A stretch of 64,000 nt of DNA from Flavobacterium beibuense F44-8 (GCF_000769915.1 NZ_JRLV01000010.1:1-64000), one strand, 5' to 3'. Positions 33,961-42,978 are shown, counted from the first letter of the stretch. Notes: generated by a model from the letters alone, not told the origin. Numbers and translations are program-made.

Positions 33961-34857
33961 ATGTCTATAGAAGTTAAGGATATCTCTAAGAGCTATGGTG
34001 CACAAAAGGCACTTAATAATGTTTCATTTTCTGTAAAGAAGGGAGAGATAGTAGGTTTCCTTGGCCCTAACGGTGCCGGAAAATCTACCCTTATGAAAAT
34101 CCTTACCACTTTCCTTATTGCCGATGAAGGCACAGCAAGTGTAAACGGACATGATGTTACTGCCGAAGAGAAAGCGGTACAAAAATCGGTAGGTTACCTG
34201 CCGGAACATAACCCGCTTTACCTTGACCTGTATGTTAGGGAGTACCTGGCTTTTAATGCCGATGTTTATAAAGTTGCCAAATCCCGTATTGAGGACGTAA
34301 TACAGCTTACCGGACTTACCCCTGAAGCACACAAAAAAATAGGTTCGCTTTCTAAAGGGTACCGTCAGCGTGTGGGGCTTGCTACCGCATTACTTCACGA
34401 CCCTGAGGTACTGATACTGGATGAGCCTACTACAGGACTTGACCCTAACCAGCTTGTAGAAATACGCGACCTTATAAAGAATATAGGGAAAGACAAAACC
34501 GTTTTCCTATCTACACACATTATGCAGGAAGTGGAAGCTATTTGCGACCGCGTTATCATTATTAATAAGGGAGAGATTGTAACCGACAAAAAACTGAACA
34601 ACCTTGTACAGGATTCTCAGCAGGTTATTGAAGTGGAATTTGATACTGCTGTAGAAGAAGCAAAGCTAAAAACGCTTGATAATCTTACAATCGCCAAAAA
34701 CGTACAGGGACACATATGGGAACTTACGTTCTCTACGGATAAAGACATGCGCCCTGTAATTTTTGACTTTGCACAAAATAACGGCATCAAGACGTTACAA
34801 CTTAATTTAAAGAACAGAAACTTAGAGTCTGTCTTCAGGGAAATGACTAAAAAGTAA
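33961..34857 (+). CDS. gldA: ABC transporter ATP-binding protein, GldA-like
   Basis: This 298-residue ABC ATPase has Walker A (GPNGAGKST, about 36-44), signature LSKGYRQRVGLA, Walker B (VLILDEPTTGLDP) and the switch His (LSTHIMQEVEAICDR). A C-terminal extension (about 220-298) is typical of the gliding-motility subunit GldA of Flavobacterium, and the N-terminus MSIEVKDISKSYGAQKAL also fits. GldA works with GldF and GldG, which are not here. A -7-like TATTTTTG (33934-33941) lies upstream. It ends 2 bp before the convergent metF stop. Confidence 0.75.
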   Translation: MSIEVKDISKSYGAQKALNNVSFSVKKGEIVGFLGPNGAGKSTLMKILTTFLIADEGTASVNGHDVTAEEKAVQKSVGYLPEHNPLYLDLYVREYLAFNADVYKVAKSRIEDVIQLTGLTPEAHKKIGSLSKGYRQRVGLATALLHDPEVLILDEPTTGLDPNQLVEIRDLIKNIGKDKTVFLSTHIMQEVEAICDRVIIINKGEIVTDKKLNNLVQDSQQVIEVEFDTAVEEAKLKTLDNLTIAKNVQGHIWELTFSTDKDMRPVIFDFAQNNGIKTLQLNLKNRNLESVFREMTKK

Positions 34858-34859
34858 GA

Positions 34860-35816
34860 TTAAAAAACTTCCTTACCTATTGCTTTTATATTATCTGATT
34901 TACCCATAGAGTAATAATGTAATACAGGTATACCTGCTTTTACCAATTCTTTACTTTGGGCAATACACCATTCAATACCTATTTGTTTAACGGCATCGTT
35001 ATCTTTTGCTTTTACCACTTCCATGATAAGCTCATCGGGAATATCTACCTTAAAGCGGTGTGGTACTTGGTTAAGCTGTTTTTTTGTAGACAGTGGCTTT
35101 AACCCCGGAATGATAGGCACGTTAATACCCTCTTTCCTGCATTTGTTTACAAAATCAAAGAACTTTTTATTATCAAAAAACATTTGGGTTATTATATATG
35201 ATGCCCCGTTCTTTATTTTTTGCTTTAAGAAATAAATATCACTGTCAAGACTAGGTGCTTCCATGTGTTTTTCAGGATACCCAGCCACCCCGATACAAAA
35301 ATCGGTCGCTGATGTATTTTGCAAATCATCATCCAAATAAATACCCTTATTAAGATTTACAATTTGTGATACCAGTTCGCTGGCATATTGATTACCTTCT
35401 TTTTCCGGCTTAAAATAGATTTCGCTTTTTACCGCATCTCCCCTTAGGGCTACCACATTGTCTATCCCTAAAAAGTCAAGATCGATCAAAAAGTTCTCGG
35501 TATCCTCTTTGGTAAACCCACCGCAAAGGATGTGCGGAATAGCATCTACCCCATACTTATTTTGTATGGCCGAACATATACCTACCGTACCGGGACGCTT
35601 TTTAACTACCTTTTTTTCCAAAAGTCCGTTTGCTAACTCTTTGTAAGTATACTCTTCCCTGTGGTAGGTAACATCTATAAAAGGCGGATTGAATTCCATT
35701 AACGGATCGATGCTGTCAAAAATAGACTGTATGTTTTGTCCCTTTAACGGTGGTAGTATCTCAAAAGAGAACAATGTTTTGCCATTTGCATTTTCTATAT
35801 GCTCAGTAACTTTCAT
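34860..35816 (-). CDS. metF: Methylenetetrahydrofolate reductase
   Basis: This 318-residue FAD-dependent TIM-barrel enzyme reduces 5,10-methylene-THF to 5-methyl-THF, the methyl donor for MetH. Marks: FSFEILPPLKG with catalytic Glu near residue 18, DVTYHREEYTYKE, NVVALRGD, GVAGYPEKHMEAP, ITQMFFDNKKFFDFV, and PGLKPLSTKKQL. It begins at the base next to the metH stop, so it is translationally coupled and under the SAM-I riboswitch. Downstream convergent gldA leaves no room for a terminator. Confidence 0.94.
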   Translation of the reverse strand: MKVTEHIENANGKTLFSFEILPPLKGQNIQSIFDSIDPLMEFNPPFIDVTYHREEYTYKELANGLLEKKVVKKRPGTVGICSAIQNKYGVDAIPHILCGGFTKEDTENFLIDLDFLGIDNVVALRGDAVKSEIYFKPEKEGNQYASELVSQIVNLNKGIYLDDDLQNTSATDFCIGVAGYPEKHMEAPSLDSDIYFLKQKIKNGASYIITQMFFDNKKFFDFVNKCRKEGINVPIIPGLKPLSTKKQLNQVPHRFKVDIPDELIMEVVKAKDNDAVKQIGIEWCIAQSKELVKAGIPVLHYYSMGKSDNIKAIGKEVF

Positions 35817-38492
35817 TTAATCTGCAATATTTGGGTTAAGCCATTTTACGGCTTCATCAATAGTTATATTTCTTCTTTTGGCATAATCCTTAACCTGGTC
35901 CAGTTTAATTTTACCAAGACCGAAGTACTTACTTTCAGGATTCCCGAAGTAGTACCCCGATACCGATGAGGCCGGCCACATGGCAAGGCTCTCGGTAAGT
36001 GTTACACCTGTATTTTTCTCTACATCCAACAATTCCCAGATGGTTGTTTTCTCTAAGTGATCAGGGCAGGCAGGATATCCCGGTGCCGGGCGTATACCTT
36101 TGTAGCTTTCTTTTATAAGCTCTTCGTTAGAAAGCTCTTCGTTTGCGGCATAACCCCAAAACTCCTTCCTTACCTTTTCGTGCAGGTATTCGGCAAAGGC
36201 CTCTGCAAAACGGTCACCCAGCGCCTTAACCATTATAGAGTTATAATCGTCATGGTTCTTTTCAAACTCGGTAGCTTTTTCATCCACACCAAAACCGGTA
36301 GTTACACAAAACGCACCCATGTAATCTGTTTTACCTGTTTCCTTAGGACAAACAAAATCTGAAAGTGCAATATTTGGTGCTCCTTTAGTTTTTTGTGACT
36401 GCTGCCTTAGTGTAAGGAAAGTAACCAGTTCATTTCCGTTTTCATCATATACGGCTACATCATCATCGTTCACCTGGTTTGCCGGAAATATTCCGTACAC
36501 TCCTTTTGCTACCATCCAGTTTTCCTCAATAATAGAAGCCAACATTTTTTTAGCATCATCAAACAGGGCAACTGCCTGCTCTCCTACTACCTCATCAGTA
36601 AGTATATCAGGATATTTACCATGCAAATCCCATGTACGAAAAAATGGGGTCCAGTCTATATAAGGCACCAGTTCCTTTAACGATGGTGAAATGGTATGTA
36701 TGCCTGTTTTTTTTGGCTTACAGGCAATGTAATTTTCCCAGTCCATCTGAAGCTTATTAGCCCTTGCATCGGCTATGGAAAGGAAATCCTTATCACGCGA
36801 ACGGTTTAAGTAACCTTCCCTAAGCTTGTCGTATTCTTCCCTTATGGTTTTGGAATATTCGGTTTTTGTACCTGTATTAATAAGATTTCCCGCCACAGTT
36901 ACCGCTCTCGAAGCATCGTTAACATGCACTACGGTTTCCCTGTATTCAGGTGCTATTTTAACCGCTGTATGTGCCCTTGAGGTTGTAGCTCCCCCTATCA
37001 TGATAGGAATACTTATATTCAGTTTATCGAGTTCCTTTGCCAGATACACCATCTCATCAAGTGACGGCGTTATCAGTCCGCTCAAACCTATAATATCTAC
37101 TTCTTCCTTAATAGCGGTTTCAATAATCCTTTCGGGCGGTACCATTACTCCAAGATCTATAATCTCAAAGTTGTTACACCCCAGTACTACCGACACGATA
37201 TTTTTACCAATGTCGTGCACATCACCTTTTACGGTTGCCATCAAAACCTTACCTGCTGAAGTTCCCTTACCTTTACCTTCCTCAATAAAAGGCAACAGGT
37301 AAGCCACCGCTTTTTTCATTACACGTGCCGACTTAACCACCTGTGGCAGGAACATTTTACCACTACCAAACAGGTCGCCCACCACATTCATACCCGCCAT
37401 TAGGTTTATCTCAATAACCTCAATAGGTTTCACGGCAGAAAGACGTGCTTCTTCCACATCGGCTTCTATAAATTCGTCAACCCCTTTTACAAGGGCATGC
37501 GTAATTCTTTCCTGTAACGGGAGTGAGCGCCACTCCTGCACCTGCTTCTCTCCCGACTTTGCATCGCCTTTTACATTTTCGGCAAAAGCCAAAAGACGTT
37601 CGGTAGCATCATCCCTGCGGTCAAGCAGTACATCTTCCACATGTTCTAAAAGGGCCGCATCAATCTCATCATATACTTCCAGCATTTCCGGATTTACAAT
37701 ACCCATATCCATACCGTGCTTAATAGCATGGTATAAAAATGCCGAGTGCATTGCTTCCCTTACCTTATCGTTACCCCTAAAAGAGAATGATACATTACTC
37801 ACTCCTCCACTCACGTGGGCATAAGGCAGGTTTTGCCTTATCCACTGTGCTGCCCGGAAAAAGTCAATCGCATTTTTGCGATGTTCCTCCATACCGGTAG
37901 CTACTGGGAAAATGTTCGGGTCAAAAATGATATCTTCCGGAGGGAAGTTCACCTTATTAACCAGTATATCGTACGATCGTTTACAGATATCTATACGCCT
38001 TTGGTAATTATCAGCCTGACCTACCTCATCAAATGCCATTACAATTACAGCAGCACCATAGCGTTTTACTTTTTTAGCGTGTTCAATAAACAGTTCTTCA
38101 CCCTCTTTAAGACTGATGGAGTTTACCACACTTTTACCCTGTACCACTTTAAGCCCTGCCTCTATAATCTCCCACTTGGAGCTGTCTATCATAATAGGCA
38201 CACGTGCAATATCGGGTTCAGAGGCTATAAGGTTAAGAAATGTTGTCATAGCACTAACGCCGTCTAACATCCCTTCATCCATGTTAATATCTATAATCTG
38301 GGCACCACCCTCTACCTGTGCACGGGCAATGTCCAGCGCCTCTTCATATTTTTCTTCCTTTATAAGGCGCAAAAATTTTCGGGATCCCGTAACATTAGTA
38401 CGTTCCCCTACATTTATAAAATTACTCTCGGGCGTAACGATTAACGGTTCAAGCCCCGACAGCTTTAAATATCTTTGTATATTCTCCTTCAT
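35817..38492 (-). CDS. metH: Methionine synthase, B12-dependent, C-terminal part (pterin, cobalamin and activation domains)
   Basis: This 891-residue protein has a pterin-binding domain (about 20-290, [27 protein letters not shown]), a cobalamin cap and binding region (about 330-570, His426 in [11 protein letters not shown] supplies the lower axial ligand; [12 protein letters not shown]) and an activation domain that binds SAM (about 600-885, [12 protein letters not shown]). The homocysteine-binding module is a separate gene 8 bp upstream. This split MetH is common in Bacteroidetes. It transfers methyl from methyl-THF to homocysteine via cobalamin. Confidence 0.95.
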   Translation of the reverse strand: MKENIQRYLKLSGLEPLIVTPESNFINVGERTNVTGSRKFLRLIKEEKYEEALDIARAQVEGGAQIIDINMDEGMLDGVSAMTTFLNLIASEPDIARVPIMIDSSKWEIIEAGLKVVQGKSVVNSISLKEGEELFIEHAKKVKRYGAAVIVMAFDEVGQADNYQRRIDICKRSYDILVNKVNFPPEDIIFDPNIFPVATGMEEHRKNAIDFFRAAQWIRQNLPYAHVSGGVSNVSFSFRGNDKVREAMHSAFLYHAIKHGMDMGIVNPEMLEVYDEIDAALLEHVEDVLLDRRDDATERLLAFAENVKGDAKSGEKQVQEWRSLPLQERITHALVKGVDEFIEADVEEARLSAVKPIEVIEINLMAGMNVVGDLFGSGKMFLPQVVKSARVMKKAVAYLLPFIEEGKGKGTSAGKVLMATVKGDVHDIGKNIVSVVLGCNNFEIIDLGVMVPPERIIETAIKEEVDIIGLSGLITPSLDEMVYLAKELDKLNISIPIMIGGATTSRAHTAVKIAPEYRETVVHVNDASRAVTVAGNLINTGTKTEYSKTIREEYDKLREGYLNRSRDKDFLSIADARANKLQMDWENYIACKPKKTGIHTISPSLKELVPYIDWTPFFRTWDLHGKYPDILTDEVVGEQAVALFDDAKKMLASIIEENWMVAKGVYGIFPANQVNDDDVAVYDENGNELVTFLTLRQQSQKTKGAPNIALSDFVCPKETGKTDYMGAFCVTTGFGVDEKATEFEKNHDDYNSIMVKALGDRFAEAFAEYLHEKVRKEFWGYAANEELSNEELIKESYKGIRPAPGYPACPDHLEKTTIWELLDVEKNTGVTLTESLAMWPASSVSGYYFGNPESKYFGLGKIKLDQVKDYAKRRNITIDEAVKWLNPNIAD

Positions 38493-38500
38493 GTTTCCTC

Positions 38501-39502
38501 TTAGCTAACAACGGGCAACTGTCTTGGCTTATAGTTAGCCGAAACTTCTGCAATTAATCTAATATGCTCTGGTGTTGTACCGCAGCACCCTCCTATAATA
38601 TTAATCAGATTATCATCCAGATACTCCTTAATAAGCACCTGCATCTCCTCTGCTGTCTGGTCATACTGTCCAAATGCATTTGGCAGTCCCGCATTAGGGT
38701 GTGCCGATACATTAAATGATGTGTTATGTGCCAGTCTTTTCAGGTATGGTTTTAACTGATCGGCACCCAGTGCGCAATTGAAACCAACACTCAGCAGCGG
38801 TATATGGGAAATGGATATCAAAAAGGCCTCAACCGTTTGTCCTGAAAGTGTTCTGCCCGAAGCATCGGTAATGGTACCGCTTACCATTATAGGTATGTCC
38901 AAACCTAGTTCTTCCTTTACCTCCTCTATCGCAAAAAGGGCAGCTTTAGCATTAAGGGTATCAAAAATGGTTTCTACCAAAAGCAGGTCACTACCACCGT
39001 CAATAAGGGCACGTACCTGTTCTTTATAAGCGATTAAAAGTTGGTCGAAAGTAATAGCCCTGTATCCCGGATCGTTTACATCGGGCGACATGCTTGCCGT
39101 ACGGTTTGTAGGACCTAAAGAGCCTGCCACAAAACGTGGTTTATCAGGATTCTTGGCAGTGTATTCATCGGCAACCTCACGGGCAATTTTAGCCGACTCA
39201 TAGTTAAGTTCATATACTAAATGTTCCATGTGGTAATCGGCCATACCAATGGTAGTACCCGAGAAGGTATTGGTTTCCACGATATCAGCCCCTGCTTCAA
39301 AGTATAAGGCATGAATATCCCTTATAGCCTGTGGCTGGGTTAGTGATAAAAGGTCATTATTCCCTTTTAACGGATGCGGAAAATCTGCAAATCGTTCGCT
39401 CCTAAAATCTTCTTCCGTAAAATTATACCGCTGTAGCATGGTACCCATAGCACCATCCAGTATAAGTATCCTTTCGTTAAGAGCCTGATGTATTTTTGAC
39501 AT
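38501..39502 (-). CDS. metH: Methionine synthase, homocysteine-methyltransferase module
   Basis: This 333-residue zinc-dependent homocysteine S-methyltransferase module corresponds to the first domain of MetH. It shows [14 protein letters not shown] at the N-terminus, [27 protein letters not shown], and the Zn-binding Cys residues in GFNCALGA and the C-terminal [12 protein letters not shown]. It should work in trans with the 891-aa partner. First gene after the SAM-I riboswitch. Confidence 0.94.
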   Translation of the reverse strand: MSKIHQALNERILILDGAMGTMLQRYNFTEEDFRSERFADFPHPLKGNNDLLSLTQPQAIRDIHALYFEAGADIVETNTFSGTTIGMADYHMEHLVYELNYESAKIAREVADEYTAKNPDKPRFVAGSLGPTNRTASMSPDVNDPGYRAITFDQLLIAYKEQVRALIDGGSDLLLVETIFDTLNAKAALFAIEEVKEELGLDIPIMVSGTITDASGRTLSGQTVEAFLISISHIPLLSVGFNCALGADQLKPYLKRLAHNTSFNVSAHPNAGLPNAFGQYDQTAEEMQVLIKEYLDDNLINIIGGCCGTTPEHIRLIAEVSANYKPRQLPVVS

Positions 39503-39566
39503 AACAGTTTATATTCGGATTAATGTTCCGTTATAATATCAATATGTCATCAAAAAAGTGGAGAGA

Positions 39567-39586
39567 GAAAATACGGGAGTATTTTC
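39567..39586 (-). promoter_or_regulatory. Hairpin in the metH riboswitch expression platform
   Basis: An 8-bp stem (39567-39574 with 39579-39586, GAAAATAC/GTATTTTC) with a 4-nt loop immediately follows the SAM-I aptamer on the minus strand. A six-T tract comes about nine bases later. It may act as a weak terminator or as part of a switch affecting translation. Confidence 0.5.
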
Positions 39587-39590
39587 CTTG

Positions 39591-39692
39591 TGTTATCTAT
39601 CCGCGCTTGCGGTAGAATTTAGCACCTTCTTTAAAGATTAAAGGGTTGCTAAGGCTTCATCGGGTCTATTCCCTCTGCCTTTCGTGATAACA
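39591..39692 (-). ncRNA. SAM-I (S-box) riboswitch upstream of metH-metF
   Basis: Read on the minus strand, P1 is TGTTATC (39692..39686) with GATAACA (39597..39591). Between them come the conserved S-box stretches in order: GAGGGA, GATGAAGCC, GCAACC, GGTGCTAAATTC, then a short GC-rich P4. It should bind S-adenosylmethionine and turn off metH and metF when SAM is plentiful. A -33 TTTG (39747..39744) and a near-consensus -7 TTACTTTG (39723..39716) lie just upstream. Confidence 0.93.
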
Positions 39693-39715
39693 AATCAATT
39701 TGTATAAGAACAGTG

Positions 39716-39747
39716 CAAAGTAATGTAATAAATTAATATTATGCAAA
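39716..39747 (-). promoter_or_regulatory. Promoter of the SAM-I riboswitch / metH operon
   Basis: Minus-strand -33 TTTG (39747..39744), 20-nt spacer, and TTACTTTG (39723..39716), one base off the TAnnTTTG box. It ends about 24 nt before the aptamer. Confidence 0.55.
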
Positions 39748-39818
39748 TAAAAACAGCATACTGAATTACAAGTCTATAATTCTACAATAAATGCAACCTG
39801 TAAAAGCACATAGAAAAA

Positions 39819-39838
39819 GACAGGCCCTTAGACCTGCC
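39819..39838 (-). terminator. Terminator after the homoserine-dehydrogenase-like gene
   Basis: A 6-bp stem with one G-T pair (39819-39824 with 39833-39838) is followed on the minus strand by five T. It lies 41 bp past the stop and separates this operon from the metH riboswitch. Confidence 0.6.
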
Positions 39839-39879
39839 CTTTAAACACACATGATAATGAATTATTAGTCCCTGTTTTA

Positions 39880-40407
39880 TTAAGCTGCCAGTTTCTTTTG
39901 TTTTTCGGCAATCTCTACCAGAGCTTCAAATAACTTTTGTACTATTTCCCCTCTGCTGTCTTTAGGAGCACCTAAAAAGAGGGCTTCTAACCCGTGTACC
40001 GATGCTGCCAGTTTAACCTCATCTTTAAATGATGCAGGTAGTCCTGTTGCATTTTTATTTACCGACACTACATTAAACCCGCTTTTAAGCAACTTTGTAT
40101 AATCTAACGGAAGACTGTCATCCCCCGAAGCGTCAACTGCAATGAGGTTGCTAATATTATTAGCACGCAGGTATTGTACCACATCTTCCATTTTGAACGG
40201 AATGCCAAACTGTATAAAGTTAGCCTCCCACGAGAAGTTTACCCCCTCCTTTTCAAAAAAGGCTACAGATGAGTTGGTAATCACCGGAAACCTCAGGTCT
40301 ATTTTATTATCCAGCGCAAGGCCTTTTCTTTCTTTTAAAACTTTATTTATGAGTGCGCTCCCCACGTTTCCTATACCGAAGAGCACTATGTTTATCCTGT
40401 TATTCAT
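39880..40407 (-). CDS. Stand-alone NAD(P)-binding domain of homoserine dehydrogenase type
   Basis: This 175-residue protein begins with a Rossmann nucleotide site (IVLFGIGNVGSALINKV) and carries the homoserine-dehydrogenase stretches FPVITNSS, VDASGDDSLP and FNVVSVNKNATG. It then ends about where the catalytic half of a full enzyme (350-430 residues) would begin. It may be a regulator, a subunit completed by another polypeptide, or a decayed enzyme. The frame itself is intact. It lies in a methionine-gene neighbourhood and follows osmC by 122 bp, with a strong hairpin between. Confidence 0.75.
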   Translation of the reverse strand: MNNRINIVLFGIGNVGSALINKVLKERKGLALDNKIDLRFPVITNSSVAFFEKEGVNFSWEANFIQFGIPFKMEDVVQYLRANNISNLIAVDASGDDSLPLDYTKLLKSGFNVVSVNKNATGLPASFKDEVKLAASVHGLEALFLGAPKDSRGEIVQKLFEALVEIAEKQKKLAA

Positions 40408-40438
40408 TTTTTTTTACTTTTTTCTTTTTAAGAATGGA

Positions 40439-40465
40439 CTCCCCCCTGTTATGGCGCAGGGGGAG
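40439..40465 (-). other. Stable hairpin between osmC and the dehydrogenase-like gene
   Basis: A GC-rich inverted repeat (CTCCCCCCTG 40439-40448 with CAGGGGGAG 40457-40465) has no adjacent T-run on the minus strand. It is more likely an mRNA-stabilising or processing element than a terminator. Confidence 0.5.
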
Positions 40466-40529
40466 AGACCAGTTCTTCACAAACAAACAAAAAACAACTT
40501 AAAATCTTTTTATATAAACCATTACGAAA

Positions 40530-40976
40530 TTAGTAATGGTATTCTTTGTAGAGTATGAGGTCGACGGGGGTAGTATTGACCAGATTATCATACACAGGGC
40601 TGCGCGCCTGTATCTCTTTTACCCATCGCTGTAAAGCGGTTAAAGAAGCTTTTGTTGATGGCTTAAGGGTAATTTCCAGTTTACTGAAACCGGCTCTTTC
40701 TTTCGTGTTCTTTCCTTCATATTTTGCTGCATTAAAGTTTCCTGTAATTTCTACCTGTAATGAGTTAAGCTCAATACCCTGCTCTCCGGCCACCAGTTGT
40801 CCCAATGAATTAATGCATCCGGCAAATCCTGCTAAAATATATTCATAAGGATTAGGTCCCTGTAGTTCCGGAAACTTTTCGTTCTCACTTATCCTTAAAT
40901 CAGTATTAAGTGTTTTAACTACAAATTGCTTATTGTTACCTGTGTACCCCAGTACGTTAATAGATGTTGTGTTCAT
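40530..40976 (-). CDS. OsmC-family protein
   Basis: This 148-residue OsmC/Ohr-fold protein shows GPNPYEYILAGFAGCINSLGQ (about 40-60) with the family Cys in AGC, and SPVYDNLVNTTPVDLILY at the C-terminus where a second Cys would be expected but is not seen. A single conserved Cys suggests a different chemistry from canonical Ohr peroxidases. It lies downstream of two terminator-like hairpins and two short ORFs. Next to methionine genes, a sulfur-metabolism role is possible. Confidence 0.82.
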   Translation of the reverse strand: MNTTSINVLGYTGNNKQFVVKTLNTDLRISENEKFPELQGPNPYEYILAGFAGCINSLGQLVAGEQGIELNSLQVEITGNFNAAKYEGKNTKERAGFSKLEITLKPSTKASLTALQRWVKEIQARSPVYDNLVNTTPVDLILYKEYHY

Positions 40977-41010
40977 AATATTGTTATTTTTAAATGAGAA
41001 TGATTGAAAT

Positions 41011-41047
41011 AAAAAAAGGTCCTCCTGGAGTTTACCAAAAGGACCTT
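41011..41047 (-). terminator. Attenuator-like terminator 2 upstream of osmC
   Basis: Minus strand: a long, fully paired stem (AAGGTCC... with ...GGACCTT, 41047..41041 and 41023..41017, continuing inward to a 6-nt loop TAAACT) is followed by eight T (41018..41011). It lies 35 bp before the osmC start and should stop most transcripts entering osmC. Confidence 0.8.
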
Positions 41048-41071
41048 ACACTTGAATTATAAAACTAAATA

Positions 41072-41185
41072 TTAAGTCGTTCGCTTTTGGCAATATACAT
41101 AGGGCTTCCACATCCAGGTATACGAGATACAGATGAACTTATAAATGATTGCGGTAAACGATGTAAACGAATTAAAAACTTTCAT
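41072..41185 (-). CDS. Short ORF between the two attenuators (possible leader)
   Basis: This 37-codon ORF (ATG 41185) contains several Tyr and two Trp near the end (YTWMWKPYVYC) and stops 24 bp before terminator 2. It may be a leader peptide or chance. The longer frame up to 41287 runs through terminator 1, so I do not accept that version. Confidence 0.35.
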   Translation of the reverse strand: MKVFNSFTSFTAIIYKFICISYTWMWKPYVYCQKRTT

Positions 41186-41223
41186 GTCCCTATTACGGTT
41201 ATTGCCAAATAATAATTTAAAAT

Positions 41224-41251
41224 AAAAAAGCCCCTGCTGTCGGCAGGGGCT
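41224..41251 (-). terminator. Attenuator-like terminator 1 upstream of osmC
   Basis: Minus strand: a 9-bp GC-rich stem (AGCCCCTGC with GCAGGGGCT, 41251..41243 and 41237..41229) has a 5-nt loop and is followed by six T (41229..41224). The 3' arm sequence GCAGGGG also occurs inside the short ORF just upstream, so an antiterminator pairing with the 5' arm is possible. Confidence 0.8.
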
Positions 41252-41279
41252 CTGTGTTTTATATAATTTTAATTTAAAA

Positions 41280-41348
41280 TTAGTCAACAGTCACCCCTGC
41301 GGAAATCTTCCACGTAAAGTATGACATATTGCAAATAATAAATTTCAT
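41280..41348 (-). CDS. Short leader-like ORF ahead of terminator 1
   Basis: This 22-codon ORF (ATG 41348, stop 41282..41280; an internal ATG gives a 15-codon version) has the segment SYFTWKISAGVTVD. It ends 28 bp before terminator 1 and contains GCAGGGG (41300..41294), complementary to the terminator 5' arm. Arrangement resembles an attenuation leader, but no single amino acid dominates, so what it would sense is unclear. Confidence 0.4.
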   Translation of the reverse strand: MKFIICNMSYFTWKISAGVTVD

Positions 41349-41534
41349 TTCTCTGATTTTGAATAACAAACATCCGAACAATTCCCGACATAAGCAACAC
41401 AAAAAGTAAAAATTAACATTTTAAAAATACATAAACAGGTACTTAAATACTACGTATTTAAATAAACAGCGTTAAAAAACACTTTTGAAAATATTAAAAT
41501 CCTAAGCAGTTTTTTTTATTCCAAATAGGTTTTA

Positions 41535-41542
41535 TACCTTTG
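41535..41542 (+). promoter_or_regulatory. metK promoter (-7 box)
   Basis: TACCTTTG matches the -7 consensus exactly and lies about 15 nt before the riboswitch-like aptamer. The -33 region is a T-run without a clear TTTG. Confidence 0.55.
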
Positions 41543-41555
41543 CAGGAGAAAAAAT

Positions 41556-41606
41556 TAGAGGAAAGATTTGTACTGATTGCAACCTCAATAAAAAATGCTA
41601 AAGCAG
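41556..41606 (+). ncRNA. SAM-II-type (metA motif) riboswitch candidate upstream of metK
   Basis: P1 is GAGG (41558-41561) with CCTC (41583-41586). The loop carries GATTT-N6-ATTGCAA ending directly at the 3' strand of P1, and GCTAAAG follows 10 nt later (41597-41603). These conserved blocks and spacings match the SAM-II pseudoknot aptamer from memory. GCTAAAG can alternatively pair with CTTTAGC (41617-41623), a plausible expression platform. The adjacent gene makes SAM, which fits feedback control. Not verified with a covariance model. Confidence 0.72.
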
Positions 41607-41673
41607 GACCACTTCCCTTTAGCACTTGCCGCATTCAGCACTGTTTTTCATTACATAAATTAGTAAACATTTT

Positions 41674-42924
41674 ATGGCATATTTATTTACGTCAGAATCA
41701 GTGAGCGAAGGGCACCCTGATAAAATTGCTGACCAGATTTCGGATGCGCTGATTGATAACTTCCTGGCTTTTGACGCCGATTCAAAAGTAGCCTGTGAAA
41801 CTCTTGTTACAACAGGACAGGTAGTACTTGCAGGAGAAGTAAAATCAAAAACTTACCTTGACGTGCAGCAAATTGCACGCGATGTAATTAAGAAAATAGG
41901 CTACACAAAAAGCGAATATATGTTTGAGGCTAACTCATGTGGTGTTTTATCTGCCATACACGAGCAGTCTCAGGATATCAACCAGGGAGTAGACAGGCTT
42001 ACTAAAGAAGAGCAGGGAGCCGGTGACCAGGGGATGATGTTTGGTTATGCTACAAACGAAACCGAAGATTATATGCCACTGGCACTTAACCTATCGCACA
42101 AACTACTACAGGAACTTGCAGCTTTACGTCGTGAGGATAAAGAGATTACTTACCTGCGCCCTGATGCTAAATCTCAGGTTACGCTTGAGTATGATGATGA
42201 TAACAAGCCTGTAAAAATAAAAACCATAGTTATCTCAACTCAGCATGATGATTTTGCTGATGAGCCTACTATGCTTGCTAAAATTAAACAAGATATACTG
42301 GATATCCTTATACCAAGAATACTGGAAAAGAACCCACAGTATGCTTACCTGTTTAACGATGAGATTGAGTATCACATTAACCCTACCGGTAAATTTGTTA
42401 TTGGCGGACCTCACGGGGATGCCGGACTTACAGGAAGGAAAATTATTGTAGATACTTATGGAGGTAAAGGTGCTCACGGCGGTGGTGCTTTCTCGGGTAA
42501 AGACCCTAGTAAAGTAGACCGTAGTGCTGCCTATGCTACACGTCACATTGCTAAAAACCTTGTTGCTGCAGGTGTTGCCGATGAGATTTTAGTACAGGTA
42601 TCATATGCTATTGGGGTGGCTAAACCAATGGGTATTTACATCAATACTTACGGCACTAAAAAAGTTGACCTTAAGGATGGTGAAATCGCTAAAAAAGTAG
42701 AGGAAATTTTTGACATGAGACCTTACTTTATTGAGCAACGCCTTAAACTAAGAAACCCTATATACAGCGAAACAGCTGCATACGGACACATGGGCCGTAA
42801 GCCTGAAACGGTAACAAAAACTTTCACCTCTCCAAACGGAGAACAAAAAACACTGGAAGTAGAATTGTTTACATGGGAAAAATTAGACTATGTAGAAAAA
42901 GTAAAAGAAGCATTCGGGCTTTAA
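41674..42924 (+). CDS. metK: S-adenosylmethionine synthetase
   Basis: This 416-residue enzyme makes SAM from methionine and ATP. It shows [17 protein letters not shown] at the N-terminus, [12 protein letters not shown] (signature 1), [20 protein letters not shown] and [19 protein letters not shown] (signature 2). It is about 30 residues longer than the E. coli enzyme, with an insert near 165-195 ([11 protein letters not shown] and following), common in Bacteroidetes. Single-gene transcript with a SAM-II-like leader and a terminator. Confidence 0.96.
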   Translation: MAYLFTSESVSEGHPDKIADQISDALIDNFLAFDADSKVACETLVTTGQVVLAGEVKSKTYLDVQQIARDVIKKIGYTKSEYMFEANSCGVLSAIHEQSQDINQGVDRLTKEEQGAGDQGMMFGYATNETEDYMPLALNLSHKLLQELAALRREDKEITYLRPDAKSQVTLEYDDDNKPVKIKTIVISTQHDDFADEPTMLAKIKQDILDILIPRILEKNPQYAYLFNDEIEYHINPTGKFVIGGPHGDAGLTGRKIIVDTYGGKGAHGGGAFSGKDPSKVDRSAAYATRHIAKNLVAAGVADEILVQVSYAIGVAKPMGIYINTYGTKKVDLKDGEIAKKVEEIFDMRPYFIEQRLKLRNPIYSETAAYGHMGRKPETVTKTFTSPNGEQKTLEVELFTWEKLDYVEKVKEAFGL

Positions 42925-42945
42925 TATCCCGATTGTTATACAAAT

Positions 42946-42975
42946 AAAAAAGGCAGCCAGTTGGCTGCCTTTTTT
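42946..42975. terminator. Bidirectional terminator of metK and the outer-membrane protein gene
   Basis: A 14-bp stem (AAAAAAGGCAGCCA with TGGCTGCCTTTTTT) and a 2-nt loop lie between convergent genes, with T-runs on both sides. Confidence 0.9.
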
Positions 42976-42978
42976 ATA

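Noticed and set aside
36826..37302. 158-codon frame on the plus strand inside metH
   Set aside because: It lies fully antisense to the conserved cobalamin-binding region of metH, with Ser/Leu/Pro-rich composition typical of an antisense shadow.
38493..38500. Possible frameshift splitting metH into two genes
   Set aside because: The two modules are separated at a domain boundary, with intact starts and stops and full-length domains. The split form is common in Bacteroidetes, so this is not a broken gene.
37815..38508. Two plus-strand frames (150 and 130 codons) antisense to the pterin domain of metH
   Set aside because: They are complements of a conserved enzyme domain with no own start signals or family resemblance.
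41072..41287. 71-codon frame on the minus strand
   Set aside because: The first half runs through a strong terminator hairpin (41224-41251) and resembles no protein. Only the short internal ORF from 41185 is kept as a possible leader.
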